NCBI RefSeq assembly: GCF_018274385.1
Contig: NZ_JAAFYZ010000004.1
Span: 60,732 to 124,731, forward strand
Direction: 5' to 3'
Length of the DNA stretch: 64,000 nt
Source of the DNA: Catenulispora pinistramenti
Lineage (GTDB): Bacteria > Actinomycetota > Actinomycetes > Streptomycetales > Catenulisporaceae
Within the stretch, counting starts at the first letter, position 1. The number at the start of each line of letters is the position of its first letter. The position numbers and the translations under genes were made by a program. Below are positions 44,790 through 53,008 of this stretch, in pieces. Under the pieces are notes generated by a model. It saw only the letters and a list, made by a program, of their open reading frames with translations. It did no database searches and was not told where the DNA came from.

Positions 44790-45866
44790 TCAGACGACCG
44801 GGACCGGCGGAGCCGCGAGCAGCGCACGGTCCCCGTCGATGCCGTGGTCCAGCGCGGCCTCCACGTCCTCGTGCGGGGTTCCCAGGCGCGGCGTGCTGAC
44901 CTTGTCGAGACGGTGGTAGTGCTGCTCGCTGAGGTCGAGGTGCAGAGAGCTCAGGTACTCCGCCAGCTGTGTCAGGGTGCGGGGGCCGGCGATCGGGACC
45001 AGTGCTGTTTGTGCCAGGGCGGCGCGGCGGCGTAGCCAGGCCAGGGCGACCTGCGGCGCGCTGGTGCCGAGCTCGTCGGCGATCGCCAGGACGGTGTCGA
45101 GGACCGCGGTGCGCTGTGCGCTGCCTTCGATCGCGTTGCCTTCGATCGGGCTGCCTTCGATCACGTCGCCGCGCGCGCTGAGCCGGCCCTGTCCGCCCTG
45201 CCGGTACTTGCCGGTCAGCAGCCCTCCGGCCAGCGGGGAGTACAGCAGCATGCCGAGGCCGTGGGCCTGCGCCATCGGCAGCAGTTCCCGTTCGGCGGAG
45301 CGCTCGGCCAGGCTGTACTCGGTCTGGATGCCGACCAGCGGGGCCAGGCCGCGCAGCTCGGCGCGGACCGTGGCGCCCGCGACGCGCCAGGCCGGGAAGT
45401 TGGACAGGCCGCCGTGCCGGATCTTGCCGGCGCGGATCAGGGTGTCGAAGCCGGACAGGATCTCCTCGAGCGGGGTCGTGCCGTCCGGGAAGTGCGGCAT
45501 GTAGACGTCGACGTAGTCGGTGCCCAGGCGGCGCAGGCTGGCCTCCAGGGAGCGGACCATGACCTTGCGCCCGTTGCCGGTGCTGCCGGGCGCGGGCTGC
45601 GCCTGCCTGGTGCCGCTGTATTTGGTGATCACCACGAAGTCGTCGCGCCGGCCGCCGAGCAGCCTGCCGAGCATGGTCTCGGCCCGCCCGTCCTGGTAGA
45701 TATTGGATGTGTCGAAGGTGGTGCCGCCGGCCGACACGAACGCCTCGAAGATCTGCCGCGAGCCTTCAGGCCCGGCGCCGGCCTGCTCGGTGGAGAAGTT
45801 CGCCGTCCCCAGCGCGTACTCCGAGACGCGCAGTCCCGTCAGTCGGCCGAACGTCTGGTAGCGCAT
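44790..45866 (-). CDS. Aldo/keto reductase 2
   Basis: A 358-residue NADPH-dependent aldo/keto reductase. The start MRYQTFGRLTGLRVSEYALG is typical; TFDTSNIYQDGRAE carries the catalytic Asp and Tyr, ITKYSG the Lys, and YVDVYMPHFPDGTTPLEEI the His. An insert of near-identical short units, VIEGSPIEGNAIEGS, lies at about residues 250-265 and is absent from most relatives. The ATG at 45866 has AGGAG upstream. It is divergent from the TetR gene at 45941 across 74 bp, so regulation by that protein is likely; the region holds no perfect palindrome. Confidence 0.9.
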   Translation of the reverse strand: MRYQTFGRLTGLRVSEYALGTANFSTEQAGAGPEGSRQIFEAFVSAGGTTFDTSNIYQDGRAETMLGRLLGGRRDDFVVITKYSGTRQAQPAPGSTGNGRKVMVRSLEASLRRLGTDYVDVYMPHFPDGTTPLEEILSGFDTLIRAGKIRHGGLSNFPAWRVAGATVRAELRGLAPLVGIQTEYSLAERSAERELLPMAQAHGLGMLLYSPLAGGLLTGKYRQGGQGRLSARGDVIEGSPIEGNAIEGSAQRTAVLDTVLAIADELGTSAPQVALAWLRRRAALAQTALVPIAGPRTLTQLAEYLSSLHLDLSEQHYHRLDKVSTPRLGTPHEDVEAALDHGIDGDRALLAAPPVPVV

Positions 45867-45940
45867 GGCAGCTCCTGGATCCCGGTGGTGCGAGGTAGAC
45901 TTCACGACGGTATCAAGAAAAACGAGGGGTCGCTCTTTTT

Positions 45941-46507
45941 ATGCCGAAGGTCAGCCAAGCCCACCTGGACGCCCGCCGCCAGCAGATCATCGACGCCGCC
46001 CGGGCCCGGTTCGCCACCCACGGCTTCGCCCGCACCTCGATGGCCGACATCGTCACCGGGTCCGGCCTGTCCAACGGAGCGATCTACCGCTACTTCACCA
46101 GCAAGGAAGAGATCGTCGTCGCCGTCTGCGAACAGGCCGGCGACGGTCTGCCACAGGAGCTCACCACCGAGGCCGTCAACGGCTTCCTGGAACACATCCG
46201 CACCCTGGCGCGGGATGCGGACCACGCCCGCCTGGTGGCCCAGATCTATGCCGAAGCCGCCGTCTCGCCGCCGCTGGCAGCGCTGGTGCGCGACCAGCTC
46301 GCGGCGCTGCGGGCGGCGGTCGCCGAGTTGGTGCTCGCCCGCCGAGGCCTGGACCGAGGCCGGGATCGGGACCGGGACCGGGACGCCGAACGGGTCGCCG
46401 AGGCGTTCGTGGCCCTGTGCGCCGGCTACAACCAGCAGTTGGCGATCCGGGGCGATGTGGATCCGGCGCCGTATACCGCCGCGCTGATGGCGATCGTCGA
46501 AGAGTGA
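45941..46507 (+). CDS. TetR-family regulator next to aldo/keto reductase 2
   Basis: A 188-residue TetR repressor. The helix-turn-helix is at about residues 30-52 (TSMADIVTGSGLSNGAIYRYFTSKEE). The C-terminal ligand domain includes a run of RDRDRDRD near residue 142, a charge repeat unlike the rest of the protein. The ATG at 45941 follows a T-rich stretch (CTCTTTTT) without a strong ribosome site, so a short or leaderless transcript is possible. It is divergent from aldo/keto reductase 2 and convergent with aldo/keto reductase 3, with only 30 bp to the latter. Confidence 0.88.
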   Translation: MPKVSQAHLDARRQQIIDAARARFATHGFARTSMADIVTGSGLSNGAIYRYFTSKEEIVVAVCEQAGDGLPQELTTEAVNGFLEHIRTLARDADHARLVAQIYAEAAVSPPLAALVRDQLAALRAAVAELVLARRGLDRGRDRDRDRDAERVAEAFVALCAGYNQQLAIRGDVDPAPYTAALMAIVEE

Positions 46508-46537
46508 TGGTCCGCTATCTCATCGTCTTCCCCAGCC

Positions 46538-47518
46538 CTACTGGTGCCCGAGGATCCGATGCGGTCGGTAGAGCCTCTCCAAGCTCGCGACCTCCTCACC
46601 GTCCAGCTCGACATCAACAGCCGCAATAGCGTCGTCCACATGCTTCGCCTTGGTCGCGCCCACGATGGGTGCGGTGACCCCCGGCCTGCCGAGCAGCCAG
46701 GCCAGGGCGACCTGCGCGGGCGGCAAGCCGCGGTCGGCGGCCAGTGCCCGTACCGCGTCGACCACGTCGAAGTCGGCGTCGCCGTACATGTCGTCGGCGA
46801 GCGGGTCGGCGCCGGATCGGAGTGTGTGCCGCCGGCCGTCGCGCTCGCGGGTGCCGGCGAGGAGTCCGCGGGCGAGCGGGCTCCACGGGACGATGCCCAC
46901 TCCCTGGTCGAGGCAGAGGGGGATCATCTCTCGTTCCTCTTCGCGGTACAGGAGGTTGTAGTGGTTCTGCATCGACAGGAACGGGGTCCAGCCGTTGGCC
47001 CGGGCGGTGTGCTGCGCCTTGGCGAACTGCCAGGCGTACATGCTGGAGGCGCCGATGTAGCGTGCCTTCCCGGTCCGGACCACGTCGTGCAGCGCCTCCA
47101 TCGTCTCCTCGACGGGGGTCTCGTAGTCCCAGCGGTGGATCTGGTACACGTCGACGTAGTCGCAATCCAGGCGGCTCAGTGAGGCGTCGATGCCGGCCAG
47201 GATGTGCTTGCGGGACAGACCTCGATCGTTCGGGCCGGGGCCCATCGGGAAGTACACCTTGGTGGCGAGCACGTAGTCTTCGCGATGGGGGAAGAACTTG
47301 CCGAGCAGCCGTCCGGTCACCTGCTCGCTCGCGCCGTTCGAGTACATGTCGGCGGTGTCGAAGTACGTCACGCCGGCCTCGACCGCGCGCCGCACGAGCG
47401 GTTCCGCGGCCTCCTGGCTGAGGATCCAGTCCCGCCCGGACTGGTCTCCGTAGCTCATCATGCCCAGGCAGATGCGTGAGACCTTGAGGCCGGAGCGGCC
47501 TATCGTCGTGTACTGCAT
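46538..47518 (-). CDS. Aldo/keto reductase 3
   Basis: A 326-residue paralogue of the reductase at 33155-34135, sharing MQYTTIGRSGLKVSRICLGMMSYGD, TYFDTADMYSNGASE, LATKVYFPMG, YVDVYQIHRWDYETPVEETMEALHDVV and APIVGATKAKHVDDA. It is of the voltage-gated K+ channel beta subunit-like branch of enzymes that reduce aldehydes and diketones with NADPH. The true start is ATG 47518, with AGAGGAAA in front; the frame continues upstream without similarity. It is divergent from an Lrp-type regulator, which is its probable controller. Confidence 0.92.
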   Translation of the reverse strand: MQYTTIGRSGLKVSRICLGMMSYGDQSGRDWILSQEAAEPLVRRAVEAGVTYFDTADMYSNGASEQVTGRLLGKFFPHREDYVLATKVYFPMGPGPNDRGLSRKHILAGIDASLSRLDCDYVDVYQIHRWDYETPVEETMEALHDVVRTGKARYIGASSMYAWQFAKAQHTARANGWTPFLSMQNHYNLLYREEEREMIPLCLDQGVGIVPWSPLARGLLAGTRERDGRRHTLRSGADPLADDMYGDADFDVVDAVRALAADRGLPPAQVALAWLLGRPGVTAPIVGATKAKHVDDAIAAVDVELDGEEVASLERLYRPHRILGHQ

Positions 47519-47611
47519 CCCGGTTTCCTCTCTTGCGGCGAGTCTTGTGACGAGCTGAGAATCAGTTCTGCCGTCACGGTGAGATGATCGCCCATCCCGT
47601 AAGCTGGCGGA

Positions 47612-48136
47612 ATGCCGAACCGCAGGCCCAGGCCGGAGCGGGCCTACGAACCCAAGGAAATCGACGGCCTGGACCGTCGCATCCTGGCCGAGCTCCAGGT
47701 TGACGCCCGCCTCAGCCTGGCTGAGCTGGGCCGCAGGGTGAATCTGTCGGCTCCGGCCGTGGCCGACCGGATCCAGCGGCTCGAAGAGACCGGCGTCATC
47801 ACGGGCTACCACGCGGCGGTGGACCCGAGCACTGTCGGGTTCCCGGTCACGGTGCTGGTGCGGATCAATCCGGCGGTTCGCGAGCTGCCGCGCATCGCGA
47901 AGCTCGCCGAGGAGACTCCGGAGATCGTGGAGTGCTACCGGATCACCGGCGACGATTGCCTTTACTTCATCGCGCACCTGCGCGCCGTCGAGCACCTTGA
48001 GCCCATCCTCGATCGCTTCGCCCCGTACGGCCGCACCACCACCTCGCTCGTCCACGCGGCCACGGTGCCGCGTCGGCCGCTGCCGCTCGGTGCGCCCGAT
48101 CGGCCCGATCGGCCCGATCGGCCCGAGGCCGAGTGA
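47612..48136 (+). CDS. Lrp/AsnC-family regulator
   Basis: A 174-residue Lrp-type regulator: a winged helix (IDGLDRRILAELQVDARLSLAELGRRVNLSAPAVADRIQRLEETGVI) followed by a RAM ligand-binding domain (VLVRINPAVRELPRIAKLA, then ITGDDCLYFIAHLRAVEHLEPIL). Lrp proteins often sense amino acids and form octamers. The C-terminal tail is repeated DRPDRPDRPE, a low-complexity end. The start is ATG 47612. Its gene is divergent from aldo/keto reductase 3, and the 93-bp gap between them should contain its operator; no obvious palindrome was seen there. Confidence 0.9.
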   Translation: MPNRRPRPERAYEPKEIDGLDRRILAELQVDARLSLAELGRRVNLSAPAVADRIQRLEETGVITGYHAAVDPSTVGFPVTVLVRINPAVRELPRIAKLAEETPEIVECYRITGDDCLYFIAHLRAVEHLEPILDRFAPYGRTTTSLVHAATVPRRPLPLGAPDRPDRPDRPEAE

Positions 48137-48198
48137 CGCCTGATCACGCCCTGGCCGTGCCCTGATCGTGCCCTGATCAGGTCCGGACTAGGTCCGGA

Positions 48199-48717
48199 TC
48201 AGGCCCGCTGGTCGCGATACCGCCGCATCACCACCGACCCGATCAGCGCCGTCCCCGGACCCTCCTGGCCGCCCGGGCCGGGTTCCGGATCCACACTGTC
48301 GGCGGCCAGCGGCTCGCCGCACCGGTCGCAGGCCACTGTCGGCGTCATCGCCTGACCGCACGCCTGGTGGCGAAGCGCCATCGGCGCGCCGTCGCCGCCG
48401 TCCAGCCAGCGGTCGCCCCAGGCCATCAGCGCCATCAGCACCGGGATCAGGTCCAGGCCCATCGGGGTGAGCCGGTACTCGTGCCGCAGGGGAGACTCCT
48501 GATACGCCACCTGTTCCAGGAGCCCGTCGCCGACCAGCTGCGTGAGCCGCGCGGACAGCACGGCGCGCGCCACCCCCAAGTCGGCGCGCAGGTCCTCGAA
48601 CCGGGTGATCCCGCAGTACACGTCGCGCAGGATCAGCGGTACCCAGGACGGGCCGACGACGTCCGCCGCGCGGGCGATCGAGCAGACGATCGCGGAGAAG
48701 TCGGTGGTGCGCGGCAC
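48199..48717 (-). CDS. HxlR-family winged-helix regulator
   Basis: A 172-residue MarR-like regulator of the HxlR branch: VGPSWVPLILRDVYCGITRFEDLRADLGVARAVLSARLTQLVGDGLLEQVAYQESPLRHEYRLTPMGLDL is the complete HxlR domain. The following part has two CxxC-like clusters (HQACGQ and CDRCGE), giving a possible metal or redox site, which is also seen in other long HxlR proteins. The GTG start at 48717 lies only 3 bp after the upstream gene's stop, so the two are transcribed together. A 19-bp palindrome upstream of that first gene could be its operator. Confidence 0.88.
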   Translation of the reverse strand: MPRTTDFSAIVCSIARAADVVGPSWVPLILRDVYCGITRFEDLRADLGVARAVLSARLTQLVGDGLLEQVAYQESPLRHEYRLTPMGLDLIPVLMALMAWGDRWLDGGDGAPMALRHQACGQAMTPTVACDRCGEPLAADSVDPEPGPGGQEGPGTALIGSVVMRRYRDQRA

Positions 48718-48720
48718 GGC

Positions 48721-49170
48721 TCAGCCCACGATCGGCGCGGCCGCGGCCTCGGCGACGCCTGTGTCGGCCAGTCGGCGCAGGGCGCCGGCCAGCAGCTGGG
48801 TGTCCTCCAGGGAGTAGATCGCGACGATGCGTCCCCATCGGATATCCAGGACCTGGAGCATCCGGTTGCGGTACGGCTCCCCGGCCACCTCGGCGGCGAT
48901 GTCGACCACGCTGATCACCCGGGTCCGCCACGGCCAGCCCTTGACCAGCACGTCGCGCACCTCGAAACGCCCGCGGCCCATCAGGCGGTCCACCCGGGCG
49001 AACCACGTCTCGATCAGCGCGCGGCCGTGCCGGCGCCCGCCGAGCGCGTGGTCGCCGACGAACTCGTACACCGCCTCCTCGGCGAGGCCTTTGGTGACGG
49101 CGGCGGTGTCCCCCGCACTGAGCGCTGCGAACGCCTTGCGGACCTGGTGGGCGACGATGGCCTTGTACAT
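48721..49170 (-). CDS. SnoaL/NTF2-like protein, co-transcribed with HxlR
   Basis: A 149-residue protein with the cone-shaped NTF2 fold: VRKAFAALSAGDTAAVTKGLAEEAVYEFVGDHALGGRRHGRALIETWFARV, followed by a beta-rich half with HRGWPWRTRV-like segments. The family includes ketosteroid isomerases, polyketide cyclases and non-enzymatic ligand-binding proteins; no catalytic residue can be assigned by eye. The ATG at 49170 has AGGAGGGGC just upstream. First gene of an operon with the HxlR regulator. Confidence 0.82.
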   Translation of the reverse strand: MYKAIVAHQVRKAFAALSAGDTAAVTKGLAEEAVYEFVGDHALGGRRHGRALIETWFARVDRLMGRGRFEVRDVLVKGWPWRTRVISVVDIAAEVAGEPYRNRMLQVLDIRWGRIVAIYSLEDTQLLAGALRRLADTGVAEAAAAPIVG

Positions 49171-49190
49171 GAGCCCCTCCTGGACTGCCT

Positions 49191-49209
49191 CAGTCTGTTT
49201 AGCAGACTG
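49191..49209. promoter_or_regulatory. Palindrome before the SnoaL-HxlR operon
   Basis: CAGTCTG-TTTAG-CAGACTG, 7-bp perfect arms with a 5-nt gap, 21 bp upstream of the SnoaL-like start codon. Length and position fit autoregulation by the HxlR protein. Confidence 0.65.
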
Positions 49210-49448
49210 TCGAATCTATCGTGCCGCCCGCTTCCTCGCATGTCCGGGTACTGCTTTCACGGCCGCCGCTTTCGGAACCGCCGCGTCCAAAGCCGCCGAC
49301 ACGCCGCGCGTTTTCGTCGTCTTCATCACCTGCGACATGATTTGAAGAATTTTTGGCAAACCCTTGGGTAGCCCTCTGATCCATTTCTTGCCAATGTCCA
49401 TATCCGGTACCAATTCCGCCACCTCCCTCGCCACCTCCAGGAGGAAAC

Positions 49449-50828
49449 ATGCATCGGGCATCATCAGGACTCGGCGACCGCCGGGCCTTGCGCACCGGCG
49501 CCAGGTTGGCCGCCGTCGGGACCGCGGTCGCGCTGTCCCTCGCGGTCGCCGTCGGCGCCCAGGCCGCGCCGGGCAGTGTCCCGCACCAGGTCCCCAGCCC
49601 CAAGCACCACCACTTCAGCGCCGAGGTGAACCGCATCGGCGCGGCCGCGACGATCCCGGACCGGGTGGCGCGCGTCGAGCAGGCGCTCCAGTCGTCCGGG
49701 CCCGGCCTGCAGCAGGCCTATGACGTCGCGCCGCTCTACGCGAACCACATCGACGGCACGGGCCTGACGATCGCCACGCTGGTGGCGTTCGGCGACAAGA
49801 GCGCCCAGAGCTATCTCGACCAGTACGACTCGGACAACGGCCTGCCGGCGACGACCGTGCAGACCATCGCGCCGTCCGGCACGGTGCCGGCCTGCACCGA
49901 TCCGGGCGTGAACACCAGCGACTGCCAGAGCTGGGGCGGCGAGACGGACCTGGACATCTCGATGATCCACACCCTCGCGCCCGGGGCGAAGATCCTGATC
50001 ATCGCGACCCCGGTCAGCGAGACCGAGGGCGTCACCGGCTTCCCGGAGCTGCTGTCCGCGATGGACTACACGGTCTCCAACCACCTCGCCGACGTCATCT
50101 CGATGAGCATGGGCACCCCCGAGGACGACTTCGCCAGCTCCGCCCAGCTGCACGACCTGGACAGCCACTTCAAGAACGCGACCGACAACGGCGTGACGGT
50201 CCTGGCCTCCACCGGCGACGACGGCGCCGACGGCATGCAGGTGGACGGCACCACCCCGTGGGGCAAGCGCGTCGTCTCCTTCCCGGCCGACGAGTCCTAC
50301 GTGACCGCGGTCGGCGGCACCGATCTCTACCTCGACGACAACGGCAACCGCACCCAGCCCGACGACCTGTGGCCCGAATCCGGCGGCGGGGTCTCCCACG
50401 AGTTCGGCATCCCGGCCTGGCAGCAGAGCACCGCCACCGCCACCGGCGCCGCCGGCCGGTCTCTGCCGGACATCACGATGGAGGGCACCTCCGGCACCTC
50501 GGAGTCCTCCCCGCTGATGGCCGCCATCGTCGGCCTGGCCGACCAGTCCGCCGGCCACGACCTGGGCCTGATCAACCCCGCGCTGTACGCCATCGGCCCC
50601 AACGGCACCGGCTCCGGCGTCGTGGACGTGACCAGCGGCTGCAACTCCACGGACACCGTGACCGGCTACTGCGCCGGCACCGGCTTCGACATCGCCTCCG
50701 GCTGGGGCACGATCGACGCGGCCGCCTTCGTGCCGGCGCTGGTCGCCGCCTCGACGCCGAGCAGCAGCCTGCGCGTGGACGCCGGCGCGAAGGGCCCCGG
50801 ACACATCCGGCTGCTGGAGAAGCAGTGA
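49449..50828 (+). CDS. Exported sedolisin (S53) protease 1
   Basis: A 459-residue acid-type serine-carboxyl protease. The signal peptide is at about residues 1-40 (LAAVGTAVALSLAVAVGAQAA). A short prosegment precedes the domain beginning LQQAYDVAPLY. Catalytic residues are Glu165 and Asp169 (GGETDLDISMIH) and Ser351 in GTSESSPLMA; a conserved Ca-type end FDIASGWGTIDAAAF is present. Two cysteines pairs (CTDPG...CQSW, CNST...CAG) suggest disulphides. The ATG at 49449 follows AGGAGGAAAC. It is transcribed alone and closed by a strong terminator. The prosegment is much shorter than the roughly 200 residues usual in the family. Confidence 0.92.
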   Translation: MHRASSGLGDRRALRTGARLAAVGTAVALSLAVAVGAQAAPGSVPHQVPSPKHHHFSAEVNRIGAAATIPDRVARVEQALQSSGPGLQQAYDVAPLYANHIDGTGLTIATLVAFGDKSAQSYLDQYDSDNGLPATTVQTIAPSGTVPACTDPGVNTSDCQSWGGETDLDISMIHTLAPGAKILIIATPVSETEGVTGFPELLSAMDYTVSNHLADVISMSMGTPEDDFASSAQLHDLDSHFKNATDNGVTVLASTGDDGADGMQVDGTTPWGKRVVSFPADESYVTAVGGTDLYLDDNGNRTQPDDLWPESGGGVSHEFGIPAWQQSTATATGAAGRSLPDITMEGTSGTSESSPLMAAIVGLADQSAGHDLGLINPALYAIGPNGTGSGVVDVTSGCNSTDTVTGYCAGTGFDIASGWGTIDAAAFVPALVAASTPSSSLRVDAGAKGPGHIRLLEKQ

Positions 50829-50910
50829 ACTGATGAAGTGACCGCTGAAGCGGCTGATCCGCTGGAGCCGCTGATCCGTTGATCCGCTGAAGCGGCGGAT
50901 CGCGCGACGG

Positions 50911-50945
50911 GTGCCCCGGAGGCTGCGGCTCCGGGGCACTTTCGC
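50911..50945 (+). terminator. Terminator after sedolisin protease 1
   Basis: GTGCCCCGGAG (50911-50921) pairs with CTCCGGGGCAC (50929-50939), then TTTCGCG. A second stem-loop GATCCGC/GCGGATC (50881-50901) lies just before it. Confidence 0.85.
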
Positions 50946-50974
50946 GTCGGCGACGGCCGGTAGGGTCGGCCGCC

Positions 50975-51156
50975 ATGAGCGGCATCGAGTCGCCGCGGGA
51001 CTCCCGGACGTTCCTTCTGGAAGTCGGCGCCGGCGGCGAAGTGGCCGATGCCGCATTGCTGGCCGAACCGTTCCCCGGACCCGTCGACCCGACCGAACTC
51101 GCGGCGGCCGTCGCCGACCAGCCCGACGACCCCCGAGTCCACGTGTGGCACGGCGA
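50975..51156 (+). pseudogene. Possible 5' remnant of an unknown gene
   Basis: A gene-like start: AGGGTCGG upstream of an ATG, then about 60 codons (MSGIESPRDSRTFLLEVGAG...) of ordinary acidic actinomycete protein sequence. At about 51157 the frame runs into the antisense of the nuclease gene's 3' end, where its composition changes. I recognise no family. It may be the remnant of a gene cut by the arrival of the neighbour, or a real overlapping gene ending at 51391. Confidence 0.3.
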
Positions 51157-51798
51157 TCACCCCGGAGGTGCGGCGGGCAGGTATTTGTCCAGGCTGACGC
51201 CGTTGTTCCAGTGGCTGAGCAGGTCGCGGTCGATGAGGACGACGTGCTGGCCGGCCGCGAGCTCGCGGCTCTGCTTGGTGAAGCGCCAGGCGGTGGTGAC
51301 GAACACCGGGACGTCCGCGTTGTGGATGGGGCGCGCGGTGCCCAGGAAGCGTTGCAGATCCGGGCCGGGGACAGCGTTTCCCGGCTTGTAGCGCTTGCAT
51401 TGGATGACGACTCGGCGGCCGTCGGGAGAATCCGTTATCACGTCGGCGCCGAGATCGCCGGCCCCACCGCGGGATTGGTGCACCGTGAAGCCGTCCCGAT
51501 GGCACAGGCCGGCGATGAAGAGCTCGAACTCAGTACCCGACATCGCGTCGATGGCCGTCAGGCTTTGGTGCCGTGCCGCACGCTCCAGGTCGTCCAAGCG
51601 CTTCAGCTCGGCGTGCTGCTCGGCCCGTCCGGCGCGCAGAACCGGCCTGAGCGCGGATCCGAGAGCCGCGAGCAGCGCGCTGGCTGGAACGGCTGGCCAC
51701 AGCGAGCCCAGGCTGCCGCTGGCTGTCTCCACAAGTGCCACGGCCCCGCCGACGGCAACGGCGACGACCACGTGTCTGACGGCGGCTGGCGTGGCCAT
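51157..51798 (-). CDS. Membrane-anchored Mrr-like restriction endonuclease-fold protein
   Basis: A 213-residue protein. Residues about 10-50 are two hydrophobic stretches (VVVAVAVGGAVALVE and VPASALLAALGSALRPVL) that would anchor it in the membrane. A short coiled linker follows, then an Mrr-type nuclease domain: MSGTEFELFIAGLCHRDGFTVHQSRGGAGDLGADVI with the catalytic Asp in GADVI, and VVIQCKRYKPGNAV with the Q-x-K pair. Related membrane-tethered Mrr proteins are common in actinomycetes and are suspected to act in defence or DNA repair. It is not next to a methylase. Start is ATG 51798. Confidence 0.84.
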   Translation of the reverse strand: MATPAAVRHVVVAVAVGGAVALVETASGSLGSLWPAVPASALLAALGSALRPVLRAGRAEQHAELKRLDDLERAARHQSLTAIDAMSGTEFELFIAGLCHRDGFTVHQSRGGAGDLGADVITDSPDGRRVVIQCKRYKPGNAVPGPDLQRFLGTARPIHNADVPVFVTTAWRFTKQSRELAAGQHVVLIDRDLLSHWNNGVSLDKYLPAAPPG

Positions 51799-51825
51799 GG
51801 TCTCCCCGATCCGGAAGGCGGCGTC

Positions 51826-53004
51826 TCACCCGACCGCCGCGACGAACTCCTCCATCGTGACCTGCCCGGCGTAGATGCCATAGAACATGCTGATCAGATC
51901 CGGGCGGCCTGCGATCGCGCGGAGCAACGGCAGCAGGGCAGCGGAGTTGCCGCCCTTCGCGAACGTGAGAGTGGTCTCGAATGCCGCGCTGCTGTCCCGC
52001 TCCCGGTCGGTGCAGTGCGCCGCTGTCGCCGCGTCCACGGCCCGTGGGCCCGCCGCGAGGGCCGCGGGCAGGCGGTCGGCCAGCGATTGTGCCTGAGCGA
52101 ACGCGTCGCCGATTCCTTGTGCGGTGACCGGATCCTTCGCCGTCGCGGCGTCCCCGATGAGCGCCCAGCCCGGCCCGGACGACTCCCGGACGTAGTTGCC
52201 CAGGTCGCCGGAGCCGGCGATGGGCCCGCCGCGGGCGGCGTCGGTGAGGTGTTCGGCGACGGCCGGGGCGCTCTTGGCGACCGCGGCGAGGAAGTGCCGA
52301 TCAATGTCCTGTTTCACCTCGGCGAAGCGCGCGTGCGGCCAGCCGACCAGGACCAGATGGTGTCCGTCGTGGGTGGGGTAGGCCAGAACCGCCTGGCCGC
52401 CGCCGACGAAGATCTGCGTGCCCACGTTCGGCAGGCCGTGCCAATAGCCGTAGAACTGGCAGCCGAAGATGCCGGCGTCACGGATCGGCTTCGCCCCGGC
52501 CTGACGCGCCACCGCCGAGTGCCGCCCGTCCGCGCCGATGATCAGCGCGGCCCGCTCCGTGAAGCCGCCGCGTCCGCCGAAAGCGGCGCCGACCGCTCGG
52601 CCGTCCTCCCAGATCAGCTGCTGGAACGAAGCGCCCTCCCGCAACTCGGCACCCGCCGCCACGGCCGCCTCGACCAGCAGCGCGTCGAGCACGGTCCGGC
52701 GCGGCGCCAGCGACGACGCGACCCCGTCGCAGGCATAAGGCGCCCCGCGCAGGACGAGGTCTTCGGCCGCCCGGAAGCTGATGGTGTCGATAGCCGGGCA
52801 GCCGCTGGCCAGCAACGGATCCAGCAGACCCCAATCACGCAGGCGCGCCACACCCGTGGGGTGCAGCAGGTGGGTCGAGACCGTGTCGCTGGGGAACGCG
52901 GCTCGGTCCGTGAGCAGGACTCTGACACCCTGCCGAGCCAGCAGCAGGGCCGTGGCGGCGCCGGCGCAGCGGGCGCCGACGATGATGACGTCGTGCGTGC
53001 TCAA
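51826..53004 (-). CDS. FAD-dependent monooxygenase-like oxidoreductase
   Basis: A 392-residue flavoprotein of the p-hydroxybenzoate hydroxylase/geranylgeranyl reductase type. It has the N-terminal FAD loop DVIIVGARCAGAATALLLARQG, the mid-protein LIIGADGRHSAVARQAG, and the late GPGWALIGDAATAKDPVTAQGIGDAFAQA (FAD-binding GD motif). The substrate is unknown. The start is uncertain: TTG at 53004 has GGGAAG 8 nt upstream and follows the previous gene by 4 bp, whereas an ATG at 53046 would add 14 residues and overlap that gene by 38 bp. It is co-oriented with the 631-residue gene upstream and lies 27 bp before the nuclease gene, so these three may form an operon. Confidence 0.85.
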   Translation of the reverse strand: MSTHDVIIVGARCAGAATALLLARQGVRVLLTDRAAFPSDTVSTHLLHPTGVARLRDWGLLDPLLASGCPAIDTISFRAAEDLVLRGAPYACDGVASSLAPRRTVLDALLVEAAVAAGAELREGASFQQLIWEDGRAVGAAFGGRGGFTERAALIIGADGRHSAVARQAGAKPIRDAGIFGCQFYGYWHGLPNVGTQIFVGGGQAVLAYPTHDGHHLVLVGWPHARFAEVKQDIDRHFLAAVAKSAPAVAEHLTDAARGGPIAGSGDLGNYVRESSGPGWALIGDAATAKDPVTAQGIGDAFAQAQSLADRLPAALAAGPRAVDAATAAHCTDRERDSSAAFETTLTFAKGGNSAALLPLLRAIAGRPDLISMFYGIYAGQVTMEEFVAAVG

Positions 53005-53008
53005 GGTG

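Noticed and set aside
51157..51798. Type IV restriction system of the classical kind
   Set aside because: The Mrr-like domain is tethered by membrane helices and there is no methyl-specific recognition partner; the family is too broad to name a system.
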